The notes: a model not told the origin generated them from the letters alone. Shown: positions 1-5,146, counted from the stretch's first letter. The stretch: 6,184 nucleotides of DNA from an uncultured Lachnospiraceae bacterium (GCA_947589175.1 CANPZR010000157.1:1-6184), one strand, 5' to 3'. Numbers and translations are program-made.

Positions 1-922
1 GGGCCCTGTCAATGTCCGCCTGGTCGTGCTGGACCCGGACTCCCACGGCAAAGGCCTTGGGCGTCATGGCGACCCCCGCCCCGTGCAGCATGGAAAACGT
101 GTCCCTGGCGCTGTGCCCGATCGCCAGCACCAGTCTGTCACAGGGCAAAATCCGCTCGGCCCCATCGTTCCCGGAGATCACGCGTACGCCGCGGAGCGCC
201 CCGTCCTCCGTTTCAATGCCGCTCAGCCTTGTGTGAAACATAAAGGTACAGCCTAAGCGAATCATCTCTTTTCTCATATTCCGGATCACCTGAAACAGCA
301 CGTCCGTGCCCAGGTGGGGACGGCTGTCATAGAGGATTTCCTCCGGCGCGCCGAACCAGACGAAGCTGTTCAGTACAAACTGCTTTTTGCCGGTCTTATC
401 CTTCACCCCGGTATTCAGTTTTCCGTCGGAAAATGTACCGGCGCCTCCCTCCCCGAACGACACGTTGGACTCCGGATTGAGAATCCCCTCCTCCCAGAAT
501 TTCTTTACGTCCTCCGCGCGCTCCTCCACCGGCGCCCCGCGCTCCAGAAGAACGGGGCGGCACCCGCACAGGCAGAGATAGTAGGCGCAGAACAGGCCCG
601 CCGGGCCCGCCCCCGCTATATAGATCTTTTCGTCGGATGAGAGTTCCGAGACCCGATTAAGGACGCCTGGCTCCGGATCCACAAGAGACAGATTCCGGTT
701 TTTTTTATTTCTCCGCCAGATTCTCTCCTCCTCCAGGGCCGAAAATCGAACGGTATAGCTCATCATCAGCTCCGGCTTCTGCCTGGCGTCCAGGCTCCTT
801 TTCACAATGGTAAAATCCTGCATCTCCGATTCTCTTATATGTAATTCATGAGCTATTTTCTTTTTCACATGCGCTAAGTCCCGGTTTTCCCAGGGCACTT
901 TGCACTCCGAATACTGCAGCAT
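1..922 (-). CDS. NAD(P)/FAD-dependent oxidoreductase, COG2509 type (partial, C-terminus beyond window)
   Basis: The frame is open for 307 codons and is cut by the left edge, so only the N-terminal part is present; relatives are roughly 450-550 residues by recollection. The ATG at 922 follows GGGAGG at an 11-base spacing. An N-terminal domain of about 95 residues precedes a dinucleotide-binding motif GAGPAGLFCA (104-113), with the acidic strand end ERG at 127-129. The family signature VSFGEGGAGTFSDGKLNT is at 154-171, followed by LAIGHSARDTF (266-276) and AVGVRVQHDQADID (292-305). These show a two-domain FAD flavoprotein of the COG2509 group, probably cytoplasmic. The substrate is unknown. It lies 151 bases downstream of a second flavoprotein gene in the same direction. 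In many Clostridia I recall this pair followed by cytidylate kinase and ispH, which would lie beyond the edge; that is recollection, not seen here. Family assignment is confident, function is not. Confidence 0.93.
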   Translation of the reverse strand, partial: MLQYSECKVPWENRDLAHVKKKIAHELHIRESEMQDFTIVKRSLDARQKPELMMSYTVRFSALEEERIWRRNKKNRNLSLVDPEPGVLNRVSELSSDEKIYIAGAGPAGLFCAYYLCLCGCRPVLLERGAPVEERAEDVKKFWEEGILNPESNVSFGEGGAGTFSDGKLNTGVKDKTGKKQFVLNSFVWFGAPEEILYDSRPHLGTDVLFQVIRNMRKEMIRLGCTFMFHTRLSGIETEDGALRGVRVISGNDGAERILPCDRLVLAIGHSARDTFSMLHGAGVAMTPKAFAVGVRVQHDQADIDRA

Positions 923-998
923 ATTCCCCGCTGCCTCCCTTCCATCGCTGACCGTCCTCACCCGCCCCGCTTAGCGCGGTCGGCGCAGACCTCACCCA

Positions 999-1098
999 TT
1001 CAGTCCATTACGGATTGTCCGGGCTCTCTCCCGTATTCATACTCCACGACATCTATCTCCTGCGTTCAGCTCATCACGGATTGTCCAGGCTCTCTCCC
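999..1098. repeat. Imperfect 34-bp direct repeat duplicating a gene 3' end (999-1032 and 1065-1098)
   Basis: The two 34-base copies match at 30 positions, and all four differences are transitions. The right copy covers the last codons and stop of the BaiN-like gene. The left copy lies in the intergenic gap, offset by 66 bases. Read on the minus strand, both encode G-E-S-(L/P)-D-N-P followed by a stop codon, TGA in the gene and TAA in the duplicate. The sequence between the copies is not repeated, so this is not a simple 66-base tandem duplication. Confidence 0.85.
1008..1052 (-). other. 14-codon mini-ORF ending in the duplicated gene tail
   Basis: ATG at 1052 follows AGGAGATAG, a good Shine-Dalgarno core at a short 4-base spacing. 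It encodes MSWSMNTGESPDNP and then TAA. Its C-terminus is the duplicated copy of the preceding gene's C-terminus. It could be a translated leader peptide between the two flavoprotein genes, or an accident of the duplication. Nothing beyond the ribosome binding site supports expression. Confidence 0.25.
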
Positions 1099-2225
1099 CG
1101 CAGCCGGGCGGCAATCGCCTCCGCCGCCGCCATCGCTCCCGCCCACGCAAAATGCAGGTTATACCCGCCGCACTTGCCGTCAATGTCCAGTAATTCTCCG
1201 GTGATAAATACCCCCGGCGCCACCAGCGACTCCATGGTTTCCGGGTTCACCTGCTCCACATCGACCCCGCCCGCCGTGACCTGGGCTCTTGTGAAGTCAT
1301 ATGTCTGTTCCACCGGAAAGCGGAACGCCTTGCACAGCCCCGCCGGATCCTTGCCCTTCTGTAAAATGGGAACCCATTTTTTCGGCACGATTCCGGCAAG
1401 TCCCGCCCGCGCGGTCCACTGCCGCAGGCTCTCGATCTCCATCGGGGGCACAAAATCAATCTCCCCCTCCACCGAGCAGCCCCGGCTCAGCGCCTTAGCC
1501 GCCACCCGGCTCAGTTGAAAGACCGGAATGCCGGACACGCCCTCCTTCGTGACCTGAATCTCGCCGGTCTCGCCCCGGCACATCTCCCCGTCGATCACCA
1601 GCGAAAAGCGCCCCTGAATCCGGGTTCCCGCCACCTGCTTCCACGGAACTCCCCCGCAGATCAGGCCCGTGAGGCCGGGGGCCGGCGTCTGAATCCTATG
1701 TCCCAGGCTCCGGGCCAGCTTGTAGCCGTTCCCGTCTCCGGTACCGGCCTTTCCCCCCGTGGCGAGGACCACATACCGACAGGCGATATCCCCCTGATTC
1801 GTCTTTATCCGAAAATGATTTTCCTCGCCCGACACAGAGCGCGCCTGACACCCTGTCGCCACATTTTCCCCGCAATAACGCCAAAGAGCGTCCACCACCG
1901 CAGATGCCTGATTGTTATAAGGATACACATATCCCTCTCTCTCCCGATGATAAACGCCTATTTTTTCAAATATCTCTATGACCTGCTCCGGCGCGCAGTC
2001 CTCCAGCACGGCGGCGAGCCACTCCCGATTACCGTAATAGCAGGATAAATCCATCCTCCGGTTGGTAAAATTGCATCTTCCGTTCCCGGTGGCGAGGAGC
2101 TTCCTGCCCGCCGATTCATTTTTCTCCAGAACCGTCACCGAAACGCCCCTCTCGGAGAGCATCCCGCCGCACAGGAGCCCTGACGCTCCCCCTCCCACCA
2201 CGACCACGTCACTGTACTGCCTCAT
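1074..2225 (-). CDS. BaiN/RdsA-family NAD(P)/FAD-dependent oxidoreductase (HI0933-like, COG2081)
   Basis: This is a 383-residue flavoprotein, close to the family's usual length of about 400. The frame stays open upstream to a GTG at 2333, but the ATG at 2225 is preferred: it has GAGG five bases upstream and the FAD fold begins at once (VVVVGGGASG, residues 7-16). The acidic strand end is E34. The family signature RKLLATGNGRCNFTN is at 41-55. The C-terminal FAD segment GELLDIDGKCGGYN is at 343-356, preceded by TMES (330-333). Family members include BaiN, reported to reduce bile-acid intermediates in Clostridium scindens, but most bacteria carry a homologue of unknown substrate, so no bile-acid role should be assumed. 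It is probably co-transcribed with the COG2509 gene downstream. An array of palindromic repeats lies upstream and may control it. The last codons are duplicated downstream of the stop. Confidence 0.95.
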   Translation of the reverse strand: MRQYSDVVVVGGGASGLLCGGMLSERGVSVTVLEKNESAGRKLLATGNGRCNFTNRRMDLSCYYGNREWLAAVLEDCAPEQVIEIFEKIGVYHREREGYVYPYNNQASAVVDALWRYCGENVATGCQARSVSGEENHFRIKTNQGDIACRYVVLATGGKAGTGDGNGYKLARSLGHRIQTPAPGLTGLICGGVPWKQVAGTRIQGRFSLVIDGEMCRGETGEIQVTKEGVSGIPVFQLSRVAAKALSRGCSVEGEIDFVPPMEIESLRQWTARAGLAGIVPKKWVPILQKGKDPAGLCKAFRFPVEQTYDFTRAQVTAGGVDVEQVNPETMESLVAPGVFITGELLDIDGKCGGYNLHFAWAGAMAAAEAIAARLRGESLDNP

Positions 2226-2240
2226 ACATTCCTCATTTCC

Positions 2241-2310
2241 GGAGCGCTTACGCGACGGGGCGATGCTCCCTATGCGAACCGCGTTCGCTTTATTATTCTG
2301 TGAACGCTCC
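2241..2310 (-). other. Potentially structured leader of the BaiN-like gene
   Basis: Read on the minus strand, GGAGCG (2310-2305) can pair with CGCTCC (2246-2241), directly upstream of the ribosome binding site. This encloses the perfect hairpin GCGAAC-CGC-GTTCGC (2274-2288). Alternatives exist: GCGTTC (2308-2303) can pair with GAACGC of the inner element, and GGGAGC (2270-2265) can pair with the segment at 2241-2245. Mutually exclusive stems beside a start codon suggest an attenuator-like leader, but the stems are only 6 base pairs and no T-run or known riboswitch core is visible. Confidence 0.3.
2274..2288. promoter_or_regulatory. GAAC-N3-GTTC palindrome, fourth member of the operator-like set
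   Basis: GCGAAC-CGC-GTTCGC is a perfect 6-bp inverted repeat with a 3-base centre. It shares the GAAC-N3-GTTC core and centre spacing of the three tandem palindromes at 2344-2397 and lies closer to the BaiN-like start. It may be a further binding site or a leader hairpin. Confidence 0.4.
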
Positions 2311-2343
2311 AAAAAACTGAAAGTTCTTTTCACAAATAATCAA

Positions 2344-2397
2344 TGTGAACCTTGTTCACATTGTGAACAAGGTTCGTATTGTGAACTATATTCACAA
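2344..2397. promoter_or_regulatory. Three tandem 18-bp palindromic units, probable operator array
   Basis: The units start at 2344, 2362 and 2380, exactly 18 bases apart: TGTGAAC-CTT-GTTCACA, TGTGAAC-AAG-GTTCGTA and TGTGAAC-TAT-ATTCACA, each followed by one A or T. Each is a palindrome around a 3-base centre; the middle one is degenerate in its right arm. Phasing of the units also makes a longer perfect inverted repeat, arms GAACCTTGTTCACA (2347-2360) and TGTGAACAAGGTTC (2362-2375) around one base. Related half-sites occur at 2299-2305 (TGTGAAC) and 2329-2334 (TTCACA). The block lies between the BofC-like stop and the BaiN-like start, where that operon's promoter should be. I saw no clear -35/-10 pair, so the role as operator is inferred. 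Confidence 0.6.
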
Positions 2398-2418
2398 TAT
2401 CTGATAGTTACCATACCA

Positions 2419-2853
2419 CTAACTGGAAAAGTTTTCAAGAATGGAATACAAGTCTTTTTCATTTTCTGCCACAAATCCCTTTTTCAGCTTTTTCACCTCG
2501 TCGGCGGGAAGATGCTCCGTGGAGATGCCCGTCCGCTCCCGGAGGACTTTGTGGTTCTTGTCGTAAATCACCACTTCCCCCTTTTCTACCGTGATGAAAA
2601 AGCCGTCCGCCTCCACACCTCCCTTGTTCTTGCCCGCAAACGCGGCGGTCAGATCCGGCTCCCCCGTCTCCGAGGGCGGCGCGCTCTCCTGCTCATCCGC
2701 CGACGCGAGCTGCTCTCCGCCCTCGTCCGCCTGGGCGTCCGGCCGCCGGTCCGCTTCCATGTCCTCCGCGTACCGATAGCTGCCGTAGCACATTCCCGCC
2801 AGCGCAAAAGCCGCCGCGAAAAAAATACTGGCCATAATATATCTGCGTCTCAT
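2419..2853 (-). CDS. Membrane-anchored small protein with BofC-C-terminal-like domain
   Basis: The protein has 144 residues. The ATG at 2853 is chosen because GGAGGAGG stands 10 bases upstream and the product then begins with a basic MRRR before a hydrophobic segment (about 6-23), giving an uncleaved signal anchor. An in-frame start 15 codons earlier lacks such a site. Residues about 27-65 form a charged, E/D/Q/S/P-rich linker. The C-terminal 75 or so residues have strands FFITVEKGEVVIYD, a basic KKLKKGF turn and the ending LYSILENFSS. By memory this resembles proteins annotated in Lachnospiraceae as BofC C-terminal domain-containing. BofC in Bacillus inhibits SpoIVB signalling in sporulation, but that role cannot be transferred from this similarity. 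The domain would sit outside the membrane. There is no proper lipobox (LAGMC). The gene lies upstream of the flavoprotein genes, separated by the palindrome array. Confidence 0.75.
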   Translation of the reverse strand: MRRRYIMASIFFAAAFALAGMCYGSYRYAEDMEADRRPDAQADEGGEQLASADEQESAPPSETGEPDLTAAFAGKNKGGVEADGFFITVEKGEVVIYDKNHKVLRERTGISTEHLPADEVKKLKKGFVAENEKDLYSILENFSS

Positions 2854-2920
2854 AAATTTCCCGCCTCCTCCGGTTCTTCCTACCGTTAGTCTGGACAAAA
2901 AATTCGGGAAATATACAGGC

Positions 2921-2948
2921 CGCCATACTCATGGCGCTTTGTTTTTTT
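2921..2948 (+). terminator. Plus-direction terminator-like hairpin
   Basis: CGCCAT-ACTC-ATGGCG (2921-2936) is followed on the plus strand by CTTTGTTTTTTT. The T-run is on the plus side although all genes here are on the minus strand. Read on the minus strand the same stem follows an A-rich tract and is followed only by a weak T-rich stretch (TGTATATTT), so it may also end the CBM2-like transcript poorly. Confidence 0.4.
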
Positions 2949-2954
2949 CTTTTG

Positions 2955-2971
2955 AGCCGCAACGGCTTTTT
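2955..2971 (+). terminator. Second plus-direction terminator-like hairpin
   Basis: AGCCG-CAA-CGGCT (2955-2967) runs directly into TTTTT on the plus strand. The stem is only 5 bp with a possible G-U extension. It lies just past the stop codon of the CBM2-like gene, in antisense orientation to it. Confidence 0.35.
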
Positions 2972-2978
2972 CGTATTC

Positions 2979-3995
2979 CTAGTCTTCCTCCATCTGGTCG
3001 TAGTCGTCATCATCCAGTTCCTCATCCGTAACCACGGGCAGATCGTCCGTGACCTCGTCTCCCTCCCAAATACAATCATCTTCGTCTACCTCTTCATCCT
3101 CATTGTCAGGCCACACTGTCAACTGATATAATGATTCATTTTCAATAACCGCGTCCTCTCCGGATATTAATTCAGCAACAAATTTGAAACTAATGGTCTG
3201 TCCCGGCTCAATATCCCGATTGTAACCCGCATTTTCTATGAAATAATGCCTGCCGATCGGTGTTGTATATTCTTCATCATTATCATCATAATTATAGCCT
3301 GCATCCGACACCTTCGCATCCCATATGTCAGTGATGTCAATATTGGCGTCCATTATAATGTTCCAGCCCTCTATGTAATTATCCGACTTGTTCACAATCT
3401 CAATCTGCCCCTCGACCTTATTATCATACTTTGCCAGTTGCCTGTAACGGATCCTGAAGCCGTCCGTCACCTCATATTCCAGCTTCTGTATGTCCAGATT
3501 ACGGGGCTCCTTCGGCATCTTATTAGCATAGCTTGCCGTAAATCCAAAAGAGACGCTCTCGCCCATTTTTATCTCCTTATTCCAGCCGACATTTTTTATC
3601 ACATACACGTTTTTATCATGGAACATGATTCTCGCGTTCCATATGTCTTCAATCTCACCCTTATACACAAACGCAACTTCCCAGTCCTTCATGTCATGAT
3701 CCGATGTGTTTTTCAATGATAACTCCGCATTGCAATGATGATCCCACTTACTCTGGATCTTGAATGTATGCTCAAAAGAAAAATCCACGGACTCCTCCTC
3801 ATCCACCCATTCATCCTCCCATTCATCTTCCGATTCATCCTCCGGTTCGTACTTCAGCTCGTCCGCCGGTTCGCTGGCCGCATCTGAAATTATATCCCTG
3901 CTTGGCGCGCTGACAGAGCTGCCCTCTGACATATTGGTCATAAATATGCATGCTGCCAATACAATTATTAAAAATACCTTGTTTTTTCGCTTCAT
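2979..3995 (-). CDS. Secreted acidic protein with two tandem CBM2-like domains
   Basis: The protein has 338 residues. The ATG at 3995 has GAGAGG six bases upstream and opens a signal sequence (MKRKNK, then hydrophobic 7-20). LAAC at 13-16 fits a lipobox, while VSA at 28-30 could be a signal-peptidase I site, so export is likely but anchoring is uncertain. Residues 40-70 form an acidic linker with EDEW-type repeats. Domain 1 (about 74-172) aligns by eye with CBM2: W84, W119 and W138 fall where the three cellulose-binding tryptophans lie in the Cex module, followed by GESVSFGF. Domain 2 (about 178-296) has Y190, W225 and Y258 in those positions, then GQTISFKF. The tail (297-338) is extremely rich in D and E. 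There is no catalytic domain, dockerin or LPXTG motif. It may bind polysaccharide at the cell surface, or be a structural module using the same fold. The gene may be co-transcribed with the small gene 81 bases upstream. Confidence 0.85.
   Translation of the reverse strand: MKRKNKVFLIIVLAACIFMTNMSEGSSVSAPSRDIISDAASEPADELKYEPEDESEDEWEDEWVDEEESVDFSFEHTFKIQSKWDHHCNAELSLKNTSDHDMKDWEVAFVYKGEIEDIWNARIMFHDKNVYVIKNVGWNKEIKMGESVSFGFTASYANKMPKEPRNLDIQKLEYEVTDGFRIRYRQLAKYDNKVEGQIEIVNKSDNYIEGWNIIMDANIDITDIWDAKVSDAGYNYDDNDEEYTTPIGRHYFIENAGYNRDIEPGQTISFKFVAELISGEDAVIENESLYQLTVWPDNEDEEVDEDDCIWEGDEVTDDLPVVTDEELDDDDYDQMEED
3795..3843. repeat. 12-bp tandem repeat within the acidic linker of the CBM2-like gene
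   Basis: Three near-identical 12-base units lie at 3808-3819, 3820-3831 and 3832-3843 (plus strand CATTCATCCTCC, CATTCATCTTCC, GATTCATCCTCC), with diverged units on each side. They encode EDES, EDEW, EDEW and VDEE (residues 52-67). The repeat keeps frame, so copy-number slippage would lengthen or shorten the linker without breaking the gene. Confidence 0.75.
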
Positions 3996-4057
3996 AGTTC
4001 CCTCTCTTTCTGCCATAACGATGGCCTCTGGCAATCTGAGCAAACAAGTTCGCTCAT
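3992..4057 (-). other. 21-codon mini-ORF overlapping the CBM2-like start (ATGA)
   Basis: ATG at 4057 is preceded by AGAGGAGA and encodes MSELVCSDCQRPSLWQKEREL. Its TGA overlaps the ATG of the CBM2-like gene as ATGA, an arrangement typical of translational coupling. The peptide has a CxxC pair. The Shine-Dalgarno core is unusually close to the ATG, which argues against efficient translation. The beginning of the ORF also lies in the inverted repeat at 4038-4055. Confidence 0.3.
4038..4055. repeat. 8-bp inverted repeat between the small gene and the CBM2-like gene
   Basis: GAGCAAAC-AA-GTTCGCTC on the plus strand; the arms pair over 8 positions with one mismatch, which is a G-U pair in the minus-strand transcript. 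There is no T-run after it, so it is not an evident terminator. It could be an RNA hairpin near the CBM2-like start or a protein site. Confidence 0.4.
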
Positions 4058-4076
4058 TCTCCTCTTTCTTGTTTTT

Positions 4077-4418
4077 TTAGACATTTTTCATAATTATTAT
4101 ACATTTGGTTCCCGGATTATGCAATAAGAATTTTCTTCTTGGAGTTACAAACTGATTTAATATTGTAAGACAGGTTGATATTTGCACGGTGTCATTCCAT
4201 GCCGGCAATGTATATCCTTCCCGCCTGTAATGAATGATTTCTCCTTGAAGAAGATATGCCTCACAAATATTTATTATATTTTCTTTTAACATATTTGATA
4301 AATGAACCGAAAGTCTTATTGCTTTCATTACTGGGTTATCAGTATTTTTTATGTCTTGCAAAATCTTATTACCGTATTCTGTCGGATAGCAGCCTGATGA
4401 TATTCCATTGATACCCAT
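4077..4418 (-). CDS. Unrecognised 113-residue protein
   Basis: I do not recognise this product. ATG at 4418 has GGAGG seven bases upstream, a strong site that supports translation. The N-terminus MGINGISSGCYPTEYGNK resembles, by memory, the start of a group of small accessory proteins common in Lachnospiraceae (MGI-x-GI-x-S followed by Y and P), but nothing after residue about 20 confirms this. Residues 25-60 are predicted to be helical (KAIRLSVHLSNMLKENIINICEAYLLQ). From about 65 the sequence is less structured and ends in basic and hydrophobic residues (CIIIMKNV). There is no signal peptide or membrane segment. The gene is AT-rich, unlike the flavoprotein genes. A perfect AT-rich inverted repeat lies upstream. 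The end may be a truncated or altered C-terminus. Confidence 0.6.
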   Translation of the reverse strand: MGINGISSGCYPTEYGNKILQDIKNTDNPVMKAIRLSVHLSNMLKENIINICEAYLLQGEIIHYRREGYTLPAWNDTVQISTCLTILNQFVTPRRKFLLHNPGTKCIIIMKNV

Positions 4419-4466
4419 TTTCAGTCCTCCATATCTACCATAATTTTAGGATACCTCATTCTTTCT

Positions 4467-4492
4467 AAAATAAATTGCCTACAATTTATTTT
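4467..4492. promoter_or_regulatory. Perfect 10-bp AT-rich inverted repeat upstream of the unrecognised gene
   Basis: AAAATAAATT-GCCTAC-AATTTATTTT forms two perfect 10-base arms around a 6-base centre. It lies about 50 bases upstream of the start at 4418 and just past the deaminase terminator, where the promoter of the next gene should be. A TAAAAT -10-like hexamer occurs at 4442-4447 (minus strand) without a good -35. An operator is plausible; chance in AT-rich DNA is possible. Confidence 0.4.
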
Positions 4493-4513
4493 TGCTGTGC
4501 CTGGCGGTTTCTG

Positions 4514-4556
4514 AAAATAAAAAGGTAGCCGATTGTCTGTTAAGATAATCGCTACC
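4514..4556 (-). terminator. Intrinsic terminator after the cytidine deaminase gene
   Basis: On the minus strand GGTAGCGATT pairs with AATCGGCTACC over 10 base pairs with one bulged G, around a 12-base loop, and is followed by TTTTTATTTTC. Both stem and T-run are in the right orientation for the deaminase, whose stop is about 85 bases upstream. Confidence 0.88.
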
Positions 4557-4599
4557 CAAAGGTAAACAATATTCAATTTTTATATTTTATTTCTTTTTT

Positions 4600-4619
4600 C
4601 GATTTTCCCCGACAAATCG
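4600..4619 (-). other. Small hairpin just past the deaminase stop
   Basis: CGATTT and AAATCG form a 6-bp stem around an 8-base loop, and an A-rich tract follows it on the minus strand. It lacks the T-run of a terminator and may only be an mRNA 3' stem. Confidence 0.3.
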
Positions 4620-4641
4620 GAATCTAGCATATTACTGACTC

Positions 4642-5034
4642 TCAAGCAAATGGCAGCAAATCTTTTGCTTTAACTTTAATCAGGTTTCCATTTTCATCGT
4701 TCACAATCACTTTTATATCAGGACAGTATTCATATAGCATCTGCCTACAATTTCCGCAAGGTGGTATGACATAATTTAAGTGTCTATCGTGAGCTGCAAC
4801 AATTGTATCAAAATCTCTTTCACCCGCCGATATAGCAGTCCCTATTGTTATATACTCTGCGCAAGAGCCGTGAATTCCGTCACAGTTTACACCTTTATAG
4901 ATGTTGCCATTCTTGCACAGAACGACACACCCAACCGTATGATTGTATATACCATCGTCGAAATTCTCTTTTAATACTCTTAAAGCAATTTCTATCAGCC
5001 TCTTATCACAATCGCTCAATTCATATCGTTCCAT
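4642..5034 (-). CDS. Cytidine deaminase-family enzyme, blasticidin-S-deaminase-like
   Basis: This 130-residue protein has the size of a homotetrameric zinc cytidine deaminase. GVN at 48-50 corresponds to the substrate-binding strand. The first zinc motif is C58-A-E60, with the catalytic glutamate E60; the second is PPCGNCRQ with C93 and C96. The order and context (GVN, CAE, GTA, AGE, PCGNCRQ, LLP) follow blasticidin-S deaminase as I recall it more closely than standard cytidine deaminases. The reaction is hydrolytic deamination of a cytosine ring; free cytidine or deoxycytidine salvage, or detoxification of a nucleoside antibiotic, are both possible. The start at 5034 has AGAGGGG five bases upstream. 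The gene is monocistronic: promoter at 5082-5090, terminator at 4514-4556. After the TGA the frame stays open for five more codons to TAG, and relatives may extend that far. Confidence 0.93.
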   Translation of the reverse strand: MERYELSDCDKRLIEIALRVLKENFDDGIYNHTVGCVVLCKNGNIYKGVNCDGIHGSCAEYITIGTAISAGERDFDTIVAAHDRHLNYVIPPCGNCRQMLYEYCPDIKVIVNDENGNLIKVKAKDLLPFA

Positions 5035-5081
5035 AATAACCCCTCTGCATATTCCGATTTGTTTAATTGTTCAGTATTGAT

Positions 5082-5090
5082 ATTTTACCA
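5082..5090 (-). promoter_or_regulatory. Extended -10 promoter for the cytidine deaminase
   Basis: On the minus strand TGGTAAAAT reads as TG-N-TAAAAT, an extended -10 element one base from consensus TATAAT. No strong -35 hexamer lies at 16-18 bases, which is usual for extended -10 promoters. It would start the transcript about 40 bases before the ATG at 5034. Confidence 0.6.
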
Positions 5091-5146
5091 CAACCGCACA
5101 CACAATTCCATTAAATTTTGCTTAATCTTCCCTTATCAAAAAACAG

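Noticed and set aside
314..640. Plus-strand ORF opposite the COG2509 gene
   Set aside because: It is antisense to the conserved GEGGAGTFSDGK region and has no start signal.
1015..1518. Plus-strand ORF opposite the BaiN-like gene
   Set aside because: It is the antisense shadow of a gene with clear family motifs; GC-rich DNA often keeps the opposite frame open.
2226..2333. N-terminal extension of the BaiN-like protein to a GTG at 2333
   Set aside because: The extra 36 residues have no family character, the GTG lacks a ribosome site, and the ATG at 2225 has one and starts directly at the FAD-binding strand.
2344..2397. SOS (LexA/DinR) boxes or Rex operators
   Set aside because: The halves resemble both, but the centres are 3 bases (GAAC-N3-GTTC) rather than 4, and TGTGAA-N5-TTCACA rather than N4, so neither fits the known spacing.
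2344..2397. CRISPR array
   Set aside because: The repeats are 18 bases and directly adjacent, with no spacers.
2787..2853. Lipoprotein signal in the BofC-like protein
   Set aside because: The sequence before Cys22 is LAGM-C, with Met at the -1 position, which does not fit a lipobox.
2062..2889. Long plus-strand ORF over the operator region and BofC-like gene
   Set aside because: It is antisense to two well-supported genes, has no ribosome site and reads as low-complexity basic sequence.
2693..3079. Minus-strand ORF overlapping the CBM2-like tail and the BofC-like gene
   Set aside because: It reads both real genes in a wrong frame and is a basic, low-complexity translation of acidic codons.
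3246..3719. Plus-strand ORF with a poly-isoleucine run
   Set aside because: It is the antisense of the CBM2-like domains; the isoleucine run comes from Asp/Asn codons on the other strand.
4845..5036. Plus-strand ORF opposite the deaminase
   Set aside because: It is antisense to the zinc motifs of a complete enzyme and has no ribosome site.
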